Part shown: positions 44,460 to 53,112 of the stretch, piece by piece | Layout: each line of letters opens with the position of its first letter | How positions within the stretch are numbered: position 1 is the stretch's first letter | Origin: Pseudomonas sp. Irchel 3E20 | Lineage (GTDB): Bacteria > Pseudomonadota > Gammaproteobacteria > Pseudomonadales > Pseudomonadaceae | DNA: 64,000 nt | Direction: 5' to 3' | Assembly: GCF_900187645.1 (NCBI RefSeq) | Contig: NZ_FYEE01000002.1 | Location: 1-64,000, forward strand | Made by a program: the position numbers and the translations under genes | Notes under the pieces: generated by a model | What the model was told of the DNA's origin: nothing | Seen by the model: the letters and a program-made list of their open reading frames with translations, nothing else | The model's database searches: none

Positions 44460-45884
44460 ATGGGCGTTTTTGCGCAACAGCAACGCAAGTGGTGGGCGTT
44501 GCTGGGGGTGAGCATTGCCAGTTTTCTCGGCTGTGTCGATTTCACCATCGTCAACACCGCGCTGCCGGCGTTGCAGGCCGATTTGGGCGCGTCGGTGGAC
44601 AGCCTGCAATGGGTCATCAATGGCTTCATCCTGGCGCTGTCGAGTGTCATGGTGCTGGTGGGGCGCTTGGCGGACCTGCATGGGCGCAAGCGCATGCTGT
44701 TCATCGGCCTTGGGGTATTTGGCCTGGCGTCGCTGGCGGCGGGGCTGGCGGGGCGGGTCGATGGCCTGATTGCTGCGCGGGTGGTGCAGGGCCTGGCCTG
44801 CGCGGTGTTGTACACCGCGTCCGGGGCGATTGTCGCCAGCACCTTTGCCAGCCATGAGCAGGGCAAGGCCTTCGGCGTGCTGTTTGGCGTCAACGGCGTG
44901 GGGCTGGCGGTGGGGCCGGTGTTGGGCGGGGTGATTAGCGCCGCGTTCGGCTGGCCATGGATCTTCCTTATCAACGTGCCGTTCGTGCTGCTGAGCCTGG
45001 GCATTTGCGCCTTGAGCGTCGATGAGTCGCGCAGCGGCGATACGGGCGCAACCCTCGATTGGCCCGGCGCGTTGTTGCTGCTGCTGGGCCTGCCGAGCCT
45101 GGTGTTGGTGATCGTGCAGGGCGCGGCGTGGGGCTGGGCCTCGGCGCCGAGCTTGAGCCTGGGCGCCATTGCGGCAGCGGCATTGCTGGCCTTCGTCCAG
45201 GTGGAGAGGCGCGTGGCGGCGCCCATCATCGATGTGCAGTTGTTCGCCAACCGGCGCTTTGTCGCCGGGGTGGTCGCCAGTTTTGGCCTGGCGGTGTTCT
45301 ATTGCGTGGCGTTTTTCGTGATGCCGCTGTACCTGGCACTGATCCGTGGCGAAGGCGTGCAGGCCAGCGGTTGGCTGCTGTTGCCCACCACCCTGGGGGT
45401 GGCGCTGTTGTCGCCGCTGGTGGGGCGCCTGGTGGACCGCAAAGGCCCGGCGCTGCTTATCAAAACCGGTTTGCTGCTGTTTGTGCTGTCGGCGGCGCTG
45501 CAAGTGGGCTTCGACCGCCAGACCTCGCTGCCCTACTTGCTGGCGGCGTTTGGCCTGATGGGCCTGGGCTGGGCGAGCATCCTCGGGCCGTCCACGGTGC
45601 TGGGGATCAGCGCCGTGCCCCAGGACGTCAGCTCGGTGGCCATGGGCTCGCTGATGACCTTGCACAACGTCGGCGGTGGCCTTGGGCTGGCGGTGGGCGT
45701 GGGGCTTTATCACCACTTTGCCGGGCCACTGGCGGGGGATGTGCAGGGGGCCTTCTTGCAGGGCTACCGGGCGGTGATGGTGTTCCTCGCCCTGGTGAGC
45801 CTGGCGGTGTGGGCGCTGGTGAGCCTGTTGCTGCGGGCGCCCGTGCCTGCGCCGCTGGCCGAGGAGGGCGCCCACGGTGGCTGA
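44460..45884 (+). CDS. 14-TM MFS exporter (DHA2/EmrB type), probable diketopiperazine efflux
   Basis: This 474 aa inner-membrane protein begins MGVFAQQQRKWWALLGVSIASFLG after an AAGGAG site. It has fourteen predicted helices and the motif LADLHGRKRMLF in the first loop, with a long hydrophilic-free second half. The DHA2 family exports drugs and secondary metabolites. It follows the oxygenase-CDPS pair on the same strand, as exporters do in other CDPS clusters, though a REP element lies between. Confidence 0.85.
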   Translation: MGVFAQQQRKWWALLGVSIASFLGCVDFTIVNTALPALQADLGASVDSLQWVINGFILALSSVMVLVGRLADLHGRKRMLFIGLGVFGLASLAAGLAGRVDGLIAARVVQGLACAVLYTASGAIVASTFASHEQGKAFGVLFGVNGVGLAVGPVLGGVISAAFGWPWIFLINVPFVLLSLGICALSVDESRSGDTGATLDWPGALLLLLGLPSLVLVIVQGAAWGWASAPSLSLGAIAAAALLAFVQVERRVAAPIIDVQLFANRRFVAGVVASFGLAVFYCVAFFVMPLYLALIRGEGVQASGWLLLPTTLGVALLSPLVGRLVDRKGPALLIKTGLLLFVLSAALQVGFDRQTSLPYLLAAFGLMGLGWASILGPSTVLGISAVPQDVSSVAMGSLMTLHNVGGGLGLAVGVGLYHHFAGPLAGDVQGAFLQGYRAVMVFLALVSLAVWALVSLLLRAPVPAPLAEEGAHGG

Positions 45885-45961
45885 GTGCGGCGGGCAGATC
45901 CGCCTCGGTGCGTTCCTCTGCGGCGCCAACGTCTCGCTGAACGCCTGGAGCGATGGCCGCT

Positions 45962-45987
45962 GTGGGAGCTGGCCCTGCCCGCGATGG
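45962..45987 (+). repeat. REP element
   Basis: REP unit GTGGGAGCTGGCCCTGCCCGC followed by GATGG, between the convergent MFS and DUF4917 genes. Confidence 0.65.
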
Positions 45988-46019
45988 CGCCCGGCCAGCC
46001 TCTACAAAGCGCCCCGCAC

Positions 46020-47039
46020 TCAGCGCTCCACCGGCACCGCCAACCCTGGATGGGTCAGGGCGTGGGTGCGGGCGTCGAAGAAGTGCAGTTCGGTGTCCAG
46101 CCCTTCAAACAGCGCCGCGTAGTGGCGTTTTTGGTGCTGCACAAAGGCCGCGGTGCGGGCCTTGATGCCGATGGCCAAGGCCTTGGGCCGGGCCAGGCGC
46201 AGGGCCTGGACAAGGTGCCGGTCCTGCTCGCCCAAGTTATGGCCGAGGATGCACAGGGCACCGTGTTGGCCCAGCAATTGCTGGTGGCAGAACGACAGAT
46301 AGTCGGAGCTGCGAATGGTCTTGAGCTTGTCCTGGCTGCTGCCTTCATTAATGAACAGCGGTACGTCGTCCAGGGTCTTGATCGTATTGTTGATGGCGAA
46401 ACTGCCGAGCAGGCTGGCCTCGGTGCTGGTCAGCTTGCGCGCGGTGCCGTCGCTGTTGCGCACCAGGTGCAGGCCGCCGTGCAGGTACAGCACGCGGGTT
46501 TTGGTCGTGGCGGTGCGGTTGAGGTCGAAGCTGGCGTCGGCACCGTCGAACAGGTCGCTGAGGGCCTGGGGGGCATGCTGGATCGCCCAGGAGGTGAGCA
46601 GGTCGTAGTTGCTGGTGAACACCGTGGGGTAGCGCGCCAGTTCCTGGCTGAGGGTGGCCAGGGTGGCCGGTTTGACCAGGCGCCAAGGGATGTGCACGGC
46701 GTGCACGCTGTTGATGAGCGCTTCCTTGATGGCGTAGTAGCGGTTGCGGGGTGCCGCCGAGCTGACGGCCAGGGCTTTGTTGACGCGGCTGGTGGTTTTC
46801 AGCGCGCTCAGGGCCTGCTCGAACACCCGCGTGCCGAGGGCCTCGAACACGCTCAGTTCTGAAGGCCCCAGGGGCTTTTCTTCCACCGTGCGGGCGTTTT
46901 CGAACAGCGAGTCGTAGCCAAAATCGTCCCATACCGCGCGGCTGGCGCCATTGCCCAGCAGCAGGGCGGTGCACTCGAGCGTGGCGCGCAGGGCGTTCCA
47001 GTCGGCGAGTTCGGCGTCAAATTCCTGGAAATCCTTCAT
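46020..47039 (-). CDS. DUF4917 protein with SIR2-like fold
   Basis: This 339 aa cytoplasmic protein has a nucleotide-binding-like start LLLGNGASRAVWDDFGYDSLFE (about 27-50), TVFTSNYDLLTSW near residue 140 and LYLHGGLHLV near 185. This is the order of motifs of SIR2/STIR-type NAD-binding domains found in several defence proteins. Alone in its operon. A role in NAD cleavage or phage defence is possible but not shown. Confidence 0.7.
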   Translation of the reverse strand: MKDFQEFDAELADWNALRATLECTALLLGNGASRAVWDDFGYDSLFENARTVEEKPLGPSELSVFEALGTRVFEQALSALKTTSRVNKALAVSSAAPRNRYYAIKEALINSVHAVHIPWRLVKPATLATLSQELARYPTVFTSNYDLLTSWAIQHAPQALSDLFDGADASFDLNRTATTKTRVLYLHGGLHLVRNSDGTARKLTSTEASLLGSFAINNTIKTLDDVPLFINEGSSQDKLKTIRSSDYLSFCHQQLLGQHGALCILGHNLGEQDRHLVQALRLARPKALAIGIKARTAAFVQHQKRHYAALFEGLDTELHFFDARTHALTHPGLAVPVER

Positions 47040-47197
47040 TGCGGTTTTTCGTCTCAAGGCGTGTCGTTGGGCGGGGCGCAGACTCTAGCACGATGGGAAG
47101 TTGAGCCAGATCAACAACTGCCCTGACCTATGGGTCGATCCTGTGCGCATGCGTCGGGCCCTGTCATCGGCCCGGCCCCCATTTGAGAGGATTGGCC

Positions 47198-48346
47198 ATG
47201 AGCAGCACGTTTTTTATTCCCGCCGTCAACATCATGGGCATTGATTGCCTGGAAGAAGCCATGGTTGCGATCCGCAACTACGGTTTCACCAAGGCCCTGA
47301 TCGTCACCGACGCCGGTTTGGCCAAGGCCGGCGTGGCCACGGCGATTGCCGAGAAACTGGCGATGCAGGACATCGACTCGGTGATTTTCGACGGTGCCAA
47401 GCCCAACCCCAGCATTGCCAACGTCGAGGCGGGTTTGGCGTTGCTCAGTACCAGCCAGTGCGATTTCATCGTGTCCCTGGGCGGCGGTTCGCCCCACGAC
47501 TGCGCCAAGGGCATCGCCCTGTGTGCCACCAACGGCGGGCATATCCGCGACTATGAGGGCGTGGATCAGTCGACCAAGCCGCAACTGCCCCTGGTGGCGA
47601 TCAACACCACCGCTGGCACAGCCAGTGAGATGACCCGTTTTTGCATCATCACCGACGAATCGCGCCACGTGAAAATGGCCATCGTTGACCGCAACGTCAC
47701 GCCGCTGTTGTCGGTCAACGACCCGGCGCTGATGGTGGCGATGCCCAAGGGCCTGACCGCCGCTACTGGCATGGACGCCCTGACCCACGCTATCGAAGCC
47801 TATGTCTCGACCGCCGCCAACCCGATTACCGACGCCTGTGCGATCAAGGCCATCGAATTGATTAGCGCTAACCTGCGTCTGGCTGTGCGCGACGGCAGTG
47901 ACCTACAGGCCCGTGAAAACATGGCCTACGCGCAGTTCCTCGCCGGTATGGCGTTCAACAATGCTTCCCTGGGTTTTGTGCATGCCATGGCCCACCAATT
48001 GGGCGGTTTCTACGACTTGCCCCACGGCGTGTGCAATGCGGTGCTGTTGCCCCATGTGCAGACTTTTAACGCGGTGGTCAGCGCTGAGCGCCTCAGCCAT
48101 GTGGCCCATGCCTTGGGCACGGATATACGCGGTATGAGTGCCGAGGAGGGGGCCCAAGCCGCCATCGTGGCGATTCGTTGCCTGGCCCAGGATGTGGAGA
48201 TTCCCGCCGGTTTGCGCGAGTTGGGCGCCAAGTTGCAGGACATCCCGGTATTGGCCGCCAACGCGCTCAAGGACGCCTGTGGCCTGACCAATCCGCGTGC
48301 GGCGGATCAACGCCAGATCGAAGAGATTTTCCGCAGCGCCTTCTGA
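47198..48346 (+). CDS. Iron-containing alcohol dehydrogenase (YiaY/ErcA-like)
   Basis: This is a 382 aa group III alcohol dehydrogenase. Conserved marks: the NAD-binding [11 protein letters not shown] (about 95-105), [16 protein letters not shown], and the metal ligands in [12 protein letters not shown] and [22 protein letters not shown]. The family oxidises primary alcohols or lactaldehyde-like substrates. Convergent with the AONS-like gene, from which a strong hairpin separates it. Confidence 0.88.
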   Translation: MSSTFFIPAVNIMGIDCLEEAMVAIRNYGFTKALIVTDAGLAKAGVATAIAEKLAMQDIDSVIFDGAKPNPSIANVEAGLALLSTSQCDFIVSLGGGSPHDCAKGIALCATNGGHIRDYEGVDQSTKPQLPLVAINTTAGTASEMTRFCIITDESRHVKMAIVDRNVTPLLSVNDPALMVAMPKGLTAATGMDALTHAIEAYVSTAANPITDACAIKAIELISANLRLAVRDGSDLQARENMAYAQFLAGMAFNNASLGFVHAMAHQLGGFYDLPHGVCNAVLLPHVQTFNAVVSAERLSHVAHALGTDIRGMSAEEGAQAAIVAIRCLAQDVEIPAGLRELGAKLQDIPVLAANALKDACGLTNPRAADQRQIEEIFRSAF

Positions 48347-48353
48347 CCTTCGC

Positions 48354-48388
48354 GCAGCGCCCGTGGCATGGCCATGCGCGGGCGCTGC
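48354..48388. terminator. Long hairpin between convergent genes
   Basis: Perfect 10-bp stem GCAGCGCCCG (48354-48363) / CGGGCGCTGC (48379-48388), with an inner palindromic GCATGGCCATGC loop. It fills the gap between the two convergent stop codons; no T-run, so it is probably a bidirectional pause or rho-assisted site. Confidence 0.6.
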
Positions 48389-49624
48389 TCAGTGGCGCAC
48401 TTCGGCGCCCTGTTCGCCGAGCAAATCCCCGATTAACTCGCACAGTACCCGGATCACGTTGGGCTGCATGTCGGCACGCAAGGTGATTTTGAGCGCCGCT
48501 TCATGCCGCGCCACCAACGGGAAAAATATCGGGGCGGTGAGAAAACCGATCTTCGCCAACTCCCCCGCGACCCTGTTAGCCACCTCGGCCTTGCCACAGG
48601 GGATGAGGCGGATGGGCAGACCATTGGCCCGTTGCGGCGTCTGAATGAGGCGGTCGAAAAAGCGGATATTGACCTGAAGTTTTTCCTGCCATTGCGTGAA
48701 TTCCCCCGTGCGGTGCAGGGCAACAGCCGCGCGGCCGGCGCCGATGCACGCTGCGTTCAAGCTTTGCGAACCATTGCCCGGCGCACCGTAGCGCAACGCC
48801 AATTGGCGCTGGCGCGGGTTGGCGAACATTACCGCTGCGCCGCTGGCGCCGAAGGCATTGGCCAGCGAGGCGACGACCAACAGGTCATCGTCCAGGGCGG
48901 GCACCCGGGGGCGCACCGAGCCCGCGCCGTACTGCCCAACGGTGCTCAGCCCGTGGGAATCGTCCAGGTAGAGGAACACGCCGTAGCGGTCCTTGAGGTA
49001 CAGCAGGCTGTCGAGGTCGGCAACGCCGCCCATGGGGTACACCGCGTCGGCCACGTAGACGATTTTGGCGTAGCGCTTGCACAGGTCTTCCAGCACGTTC
49101 ATGTCGTTGTGGGGCACGGTGATGACCTGGGTTTCATCACTGCACAGCGCCCGCAGGCGGCTCATGGAGCAATGGGCGCGGCGGTCAAACACCATCACCG
49201 GCGCGGTGTTGCCGGTCAGCGCGCCACTGGCCAACAAGGGCAGGATCGCGGCGCTGGCGGCGCTACACGACAGGGTGCTCAGGCAACAGGCGCCGAACAG
49301 TTCCGACAGCTCGTTTTCGTACTGCTCCAAAAGCGTTAACTGACAGCGCTGGCGCACATTGGCGACGCGCAGGGTGCCGGCGTCCTGCAGGCCCTGAATG
49401 GCGCCGGCGAGAATAGTTGGGTGGTAGTCCAGGCCCAGGTAGGAGGTGCTGCTGAAGTCGCGCAACTTGCGCCCGTGCTGGTCGAGCAAGTGGTTGGGGT
49501 TCTTCACCTCGACATGCAGGCCACACACACGCTGGGCCTCGGCCGCTTGCCAGTCGCGGTCGGCCAGGGCAATGACTTTTGTGTGATGGATAAAGCGGTG
49601 CAAGGGTGATGCTGGGTGGTTCAT
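48389..49624 (-). CDS. AONS/KBL-like PLP-fold protein lacking the catalytic lysine
   Basis: This 411 aa protein has the alpha-oxoamine synthase (8-amino-7-oxononanoate synthase/CqsA-type) fold: SSTSYLGLDYHP, DRRAHCSMSRL (His151 stacking on the cofactor) and DDSHGLSTVGQYGAG (Asp221, His224). The lysine that binds PLP (SLSKAFG or TFGKGFG in the family) is Asn256 here (SLANAFGASGAAV, codon AAT at 48857-48859). It may therefore be a non-catalytic partner like the LCB1 subunit of serine palmitoyltransferase, or use another chemistry. No catalytic partner lies in the window. Confidence 0.78.
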   Translation of the reverse strand: MNHPASPLHRFIHHTKVIALADRDWQAAEAQRVCGLHVEVKNPNHLLDQHGRKLRDFSSTSYLGLDYHPTILAGAIQGLQDAGTLRVANVRQRCQLTLLEQYENELSELFGACCLSTLSCSAASAAILPLLASGALTGNTAPVMVFDRRAHCSMSRLRALCSDETQVITVPHNDMNVLEDLCKRYAKIVYVADAVYPMGGVADLDSLLYLKDRYGVFLYLDDSHGLSTVGQYGAGSVRPRVPALDDDLLVVASLANAFGASGAAVMFANPRQRQLALRYGAPGNGSQSLNAACIGAGRAAVALHRTGEFTQWQEKLQVNIRFFDRLIQTPQRANGLPIRLIPCGKAEVANRVAGELAKIGFLTAPIFFPLVARHEAALKITLRADMQPNVIRVLCELIGDLLGEQGAEVRH

Positions 49625-49859
49625 GGGGCAGTCCTTTGTGTGAACAGTATCTGTTTCTTTTTGTGTCAGCTTGACGGGGCGTGACTTTACAGAGCCTTCA
49701 TCACCCAGATGAATCGGCTGCTTCTCTTACGGCTGCGGGGCGCTGGATGCTTGCGTGTAGGCTTTTACTGATGCTGTTGTGGGGTCGTCCGCAAGCCCCC
49801 GTCGGGGCCAGTAACGGCGATATTCTGCCGCTCCCATCGCCCGCCCCGCTGAGCCTTTG

Positions 49860-50774
49860 ATGCTGCATAAAAGCCTGATCCGTCGCCTGGACCTGATAAC
49901 CCTGCAACTTTTTGTCGCCGTCCATGAGGAAGGCACCCTGACCCGGGCCGCCGGCCGTGAGGCCATCGCACTGTCGGCCGCGAGCAAGCGCCTGATGGAG
50001 TTGGAAGAAGCGCTGGGCATCGGCCTGTTCATGCGCCAAGCCAAGGGCATGGTGCTGACGCCCGCCGGGGAAACCCTGCTGCACCACGCCCGCAAAATGC
50101 TGTTCAACGTAGAGAAAATGGGCTTGGAACTGAGCGAACACAGCTTCGGTGTGCGTGGCTACGTGCGCATGTTGGGCAACCTCTCGGCGATCATTCAGTT
50201 TTTGCCCCAGGACCTGCGGGACTTTTCCGAGCACCACCCCCACGTCAAGGTCGACCTCGAAGAGCGCCCTAGCAGTGGCGTGATCCAAGGCGTACTCGAC
50301 GGTGTGGCGGACTTCGGTATTTGCTCGCGTGACAGCGATGTCAAGACACTGGGCGCCGTGCCTTATCGCCACGATCAATTGATGGTGGTGATGCGCGCCG
50401 ACCATGAGTTGGCCAGCGCCCGGGAACTGGCGTTTGTCGACACCCTGGGCAGCGACTATGTGGGCCTGCATGCCGCCAGTTCGATCAACATGCGCACCCA
50501 CGCGGCGGCGCGTCAGGCCGGGCGGGTGCTGCGCCTGCGTATCCACGTGCCGGGGTTTGACGCGGTGTGCTGCATGGTGTTGGCCAACATGGGCATCGGC
50601 ATCCTGCCGCAACGGGCCTTCGAACTGATTGGCCAGCCCTTGGGCCTGCATGCGGTGCCGCTGAGTGACGACTGGGCACGTCGCACGTTGATTCTGGTGG
50701 TGCGGGACGAGGCTTCGCTTTCTCCTGTAAGCCGCATGCTCTTCGAGCGGTTACGCTTGGTGCATGGCGTGTAG
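49860..50774 (+). CDS. LysR-type regulator
   Basis: This 304 aa protein has an N-terminal HTH (LDLITLQLFVAVHEEGTLTRAAGREAIALSAASKRL) and a LysR effector domain. It starts 132 bases upstream of, and in the same direction as, the CaiB-HMG-CoA lyase-MFS genes. It is also divergent from the AONS-like gene across a 235-base gap. It could control either. ATG at 49860 chosen over TTG at 49857. Confidence 0.84.
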   Translation: MLHKSLIRRLDLITLQLFVAVHEEGTLTRAAGREAIALSAASKRLMELEEALGIGLFMRQAKGMVLTPAGETLLHHARKMLFNVEKMGLELSEHSFGVRGYVRMLGNLSAIIQFLPQDLRDFSEHHPHVKVDLEERPSSGVIQGVLDGVADFGICSRDSDVKTLGAVPYRHDQLMVVMRADHELASARELAFVDTLGSDYVGLHAASSINMRTHAAARQAGRVLRLRIHVPGFDAVCCMVLANMGIGILPQRAFELIGQPLGLHAVPLSDDWARRTLILVVRDEASLSPVSRMLFERLRLVHGV

Positions 50775-50906
50775 GAAACGGCTGGCCGTTTTGGCATCCA
50801 TTGCCCGTTCGTATTTGGCGAAAGCCTGTTGCCAACTCACGGTTGGATTCCCCGCCCCGCGCTCCTCTAGCCTTGGTCGAACTTCCAAGAACAAGAGGTA
50901 AGCCCC

Positions 50907-52118
50907 ATGAACGCCTCCACGAGCGAAACGACCGCCCTGTACGGGATCAAGGTCATTGAGATTGGCACCCTTATCGCCGCGCCTTTCGCCGCGCGCCTGC
51001 TGGCGGAGTTCGGCGCCGAAGTCATCAAGATCGAAGCCACCGGCCAGGGCGACCCGTTGCGTAAATGGCGAAAGCTCCATGAGGGCACATCACTGTGGTG
51101 GTACCTGCAATCGCGCAACAAGAAGTCCCTGGCGTTGAACCTCAAGTCCGCCGAGGGCGTGGCGCTGGTCAAACAACTGGCCACTACCGCCGATGTGCTG
51201 ATCGAGAACCTGCGCCCCGGTGCGCTGGAGGCCCTGGGCCTGGGCTGGGATGAGTTGCATGCGATCAACCCGGGGCTGACCCTGGTGCGTATCTCCGGCT
51301 ATGGCCAGAGCGGCCCGTACCGCGACCGCCCCGGTTTCGGCGCGATTGGCGAGGCCATGGGCGGGTTGCGTTACACCACCGGCACTCCGGGTTCGCCGCC
51401 GGCGCGGATGGGGGTGAGCCTGGGGGATTCATTGGCCTCGCTGCATGGCGTGATCGGCGCGCTGATCTCGTTGTTGCGGGTCAAGACCGGGCGCGGCGCG
51501 GGGCAGGTCGTGGATGTGTCGCTGGTGGAAAGCGTATTCAACGTGATGGAAAGCCTGGTGCCGGAGTACGACTTGCTGGGCCATGTGCGTGAGCGCAGCG
51601 GCGGTTCGCTGCCGGGCATTGCGCCGTCCAACACCTACCTGACGGCGGATGGCGCCTACGTGGTGATCGCCGGCAACAGCGACCCGATCTACAAACGCCT
51701 GATGACCGCCATCGGCCGCGAAGACCTGGCCCTGGCGCCGGAGTTCGCCCACAACGACGGGCGCGCGGCCGGTAGCCGGGTGCTCGATGCCGCTATCGGC
51801 CACTGGACGTCCAGCCTGCCCATCGAGCGCGTGCTGCAAGTGCTGGACGCCGCCCAAGTGCCGGCCGGCAGGATCTATTCGGTGGCCGACATCGTCGCCG
51901 ACCCCCACTACCAGGCGCGGGAGATGCTGCTGCAGGCCGAGTTGCCCGGTGGCACCCGGGTGAAGATGCCGGGCATCGTGCCCAAGCTTTCCGCTACGCC
52001 AGGGGCGGTGAACTGGTCCGGGCCGGGCCTGGGCCAGCACACCGACGAAGTCCTCGCGGGGCTGGGCTTGAGCGTGCGGCAGATCGAAGGCCTGCGGGCT
52101 GCGGGGGTGGTGCAATGA
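50907..52118 (+). CDS. CaiB/BaiF family (class III) CoA-transferase
   Basis: This 403 aa class III CoA-transferase shows IGTLIAAPFAARLLAEFGAEVIKIEATGQGDPLRKW at the N-terminus and the catalytic Asp in MGVSLGDSLASLHG (about residue 174). The gene directly behind it encodes an HMG-CoA lyase (4-base overlap). A close parallel is human SUGCT, a member of this family that moves CoA from succinyl-CoA to glutarate or 3-hydroxy-3-methylglutarate. That substrate is inferred here. Confidence 0.86.
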   Translation: MNASTSETTALYGIKVIEIGTLIAAPFAARLLAEFGAEVIKIEATGQGDPLRKWRKLHEGTSLWWYLQSRNKKSLALNLKSAEGVALVKQLATTADVLIENLRPGALEALGLGWDELHAINPGLTLVRISGYGQSGPYRDRPGFGAIGEAMGGLRYTTGTPGSPPARMGVSLGDSLASLHGVIGALISLLRVKTGRGAGQVVDVSLVESVFNVMESLVPEYDLLGHVRERSGGSLPGIAPSNTYLTADGAYVVIAGNSDPIYKRLMTAIGREDLALAPEFAHNDGRAAGSRVLDAAIGHWTSSLPIERVLQVLDAAQVPAGRIYSVADIVADPHYQAREMLLQAELPGGTRVKMPGIVPKLSATPGAVNWSGPGLGQHTDEVLAGLGLSVRQIEGLRAAGVVQ

Positions 52119-53056
52119 TCTCGGATTTCTCCCAGACCCTAGTGATCCAGGAAGTGTCGCCCCGCGACGGCTTGCAGATCGAGCCGATCTGGGTCGAAAC
52201 GGTGGACAAGATTGCGCTGATCGACGAACTGTCCCTGGCCGGCTTCAGCCGCATCGAGGCCGGCTCGTTTGTCTCGCCCAAAGCGGTGCCGGCGCTGCGT
52301 GACAGCGAGCACGTGTTCCAGGGCATTACCCGTCAGCCGGGGGTCGTTTATGTAGCCCTGGTGCCCAACCTCAAGGGCGCGCAACGGGCGTTGGCGGCTC
52401 GGGCCGACGAGCTGAACCTGGTGATGTCCGCTAGCCAGACCCACAACCTGGCGAATCTGCGCATGAGTTGCGAGGGCTCCTTCCTCGCGTTCGGCGAGGT
52501 GGTGGAGAGTGTCCGCGGTACGGCGGTGGGCCTCAACGCCACCGTGGCGACGGCGTTTGGCTGCCCGTTCGAGGGCAAGATCGATGCCGACCGCGTGCTG
52601 GGCATAGTCGACGGCTACCTGGAGTTGGGCATGCACGGCATCACCCTGGCCGACACCACGGGCATGGCCAACCCGTTGCAGGTCGAACGCCTGGTGCGCC
52701 GAGTGTTGCAGCGGGTGCCGGCGGCGCGCCTGACCCTGCATTTCCACAACACCCGGGGCCTGGGCCTGTGCAACGTGTTGGCTGCTTTCGAGGCCGGTGC
52801 GCGGCGCTTCGACGCCTCCCTCGGGGGCTTGGGCGGCTGCCCGTTCGCGCCGGGCGCCTCAGGGAATATCTGCACCGAGGATCTGGTGAACCTATGCGAT
52901 GAAATGGGCATCCACACCGGCATCGAGCTGCCCCTGCTGCTGCGCCTGTCCCGGCGCCTGCCCGCGTTGCTGGGTCATGAGCTGCCCGGCCAGGTCGCCA
53001 AGGCGGGCACGCCCCAACATCTGTATCCGGTGCCGCAATACGTCGCAGGGCTGTAA
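52115..53056 (+). CDS. Hydroxymethylglutaryl-CoA lyase family protein
   Basis: This is a 313 aa TIM-barrel enzyme of the HMG-CoA lyase group. Landmarks: EVSPRDGLQIEP (catalytic Arg/Asp), the metal-binding HFHNTRGLGL and the GGLGGCPFAPGASGN loop with the catalytic Cys. It splits HMG-CoA or a similar 3-hydroxy-3-methylacyl-CoA into acetyl-CoA and acetoacetate. ATGA overlap with the CoA-transferase gene indicates one pathway. Confidence 0.88.
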   Translation: MISDFSQTLVIQEVSPRDGLQIEPIWVETVDKIALIDELSLAGFSRIEAGSFVSPKAVPALRDSEHVFQGITRQPGVVYVALVPNLKGAQRALAARADELNLVMSASQTHNLANLRMSCEGSFLAFGEVVESVRGTAVGLNATVATAFGCPFEGKIDADRVLGIVDGYLELGMHGITLADTTGMANPLQVERLVRRVLQRVPAARLTLHFHNTRGLGLCNVLAAFEAGARRFDASLGGLGGCPFAPGASGNICTEDLVNLCDEMGIHTGIELPLLLRLSRRLPALLGHELPGQVAKAGTPQHLYPVPQYVAGL

Positions 53057-53112
53057 CCCGGAAAACCATAAAAACAATCGGGCGCCTGCGGGCGACCCAC
53101 TGGAGAAATTTC

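Noticed and set aside
42808..45884. Bicyclomycin cluster
   Set aside because: Only one 2OG oxygenase and no cytochrome P450 gene are present, whereas the bcm cluster has several oxygenases and one P450. The CDPS is therefore unlikely to make bicyclomycin.
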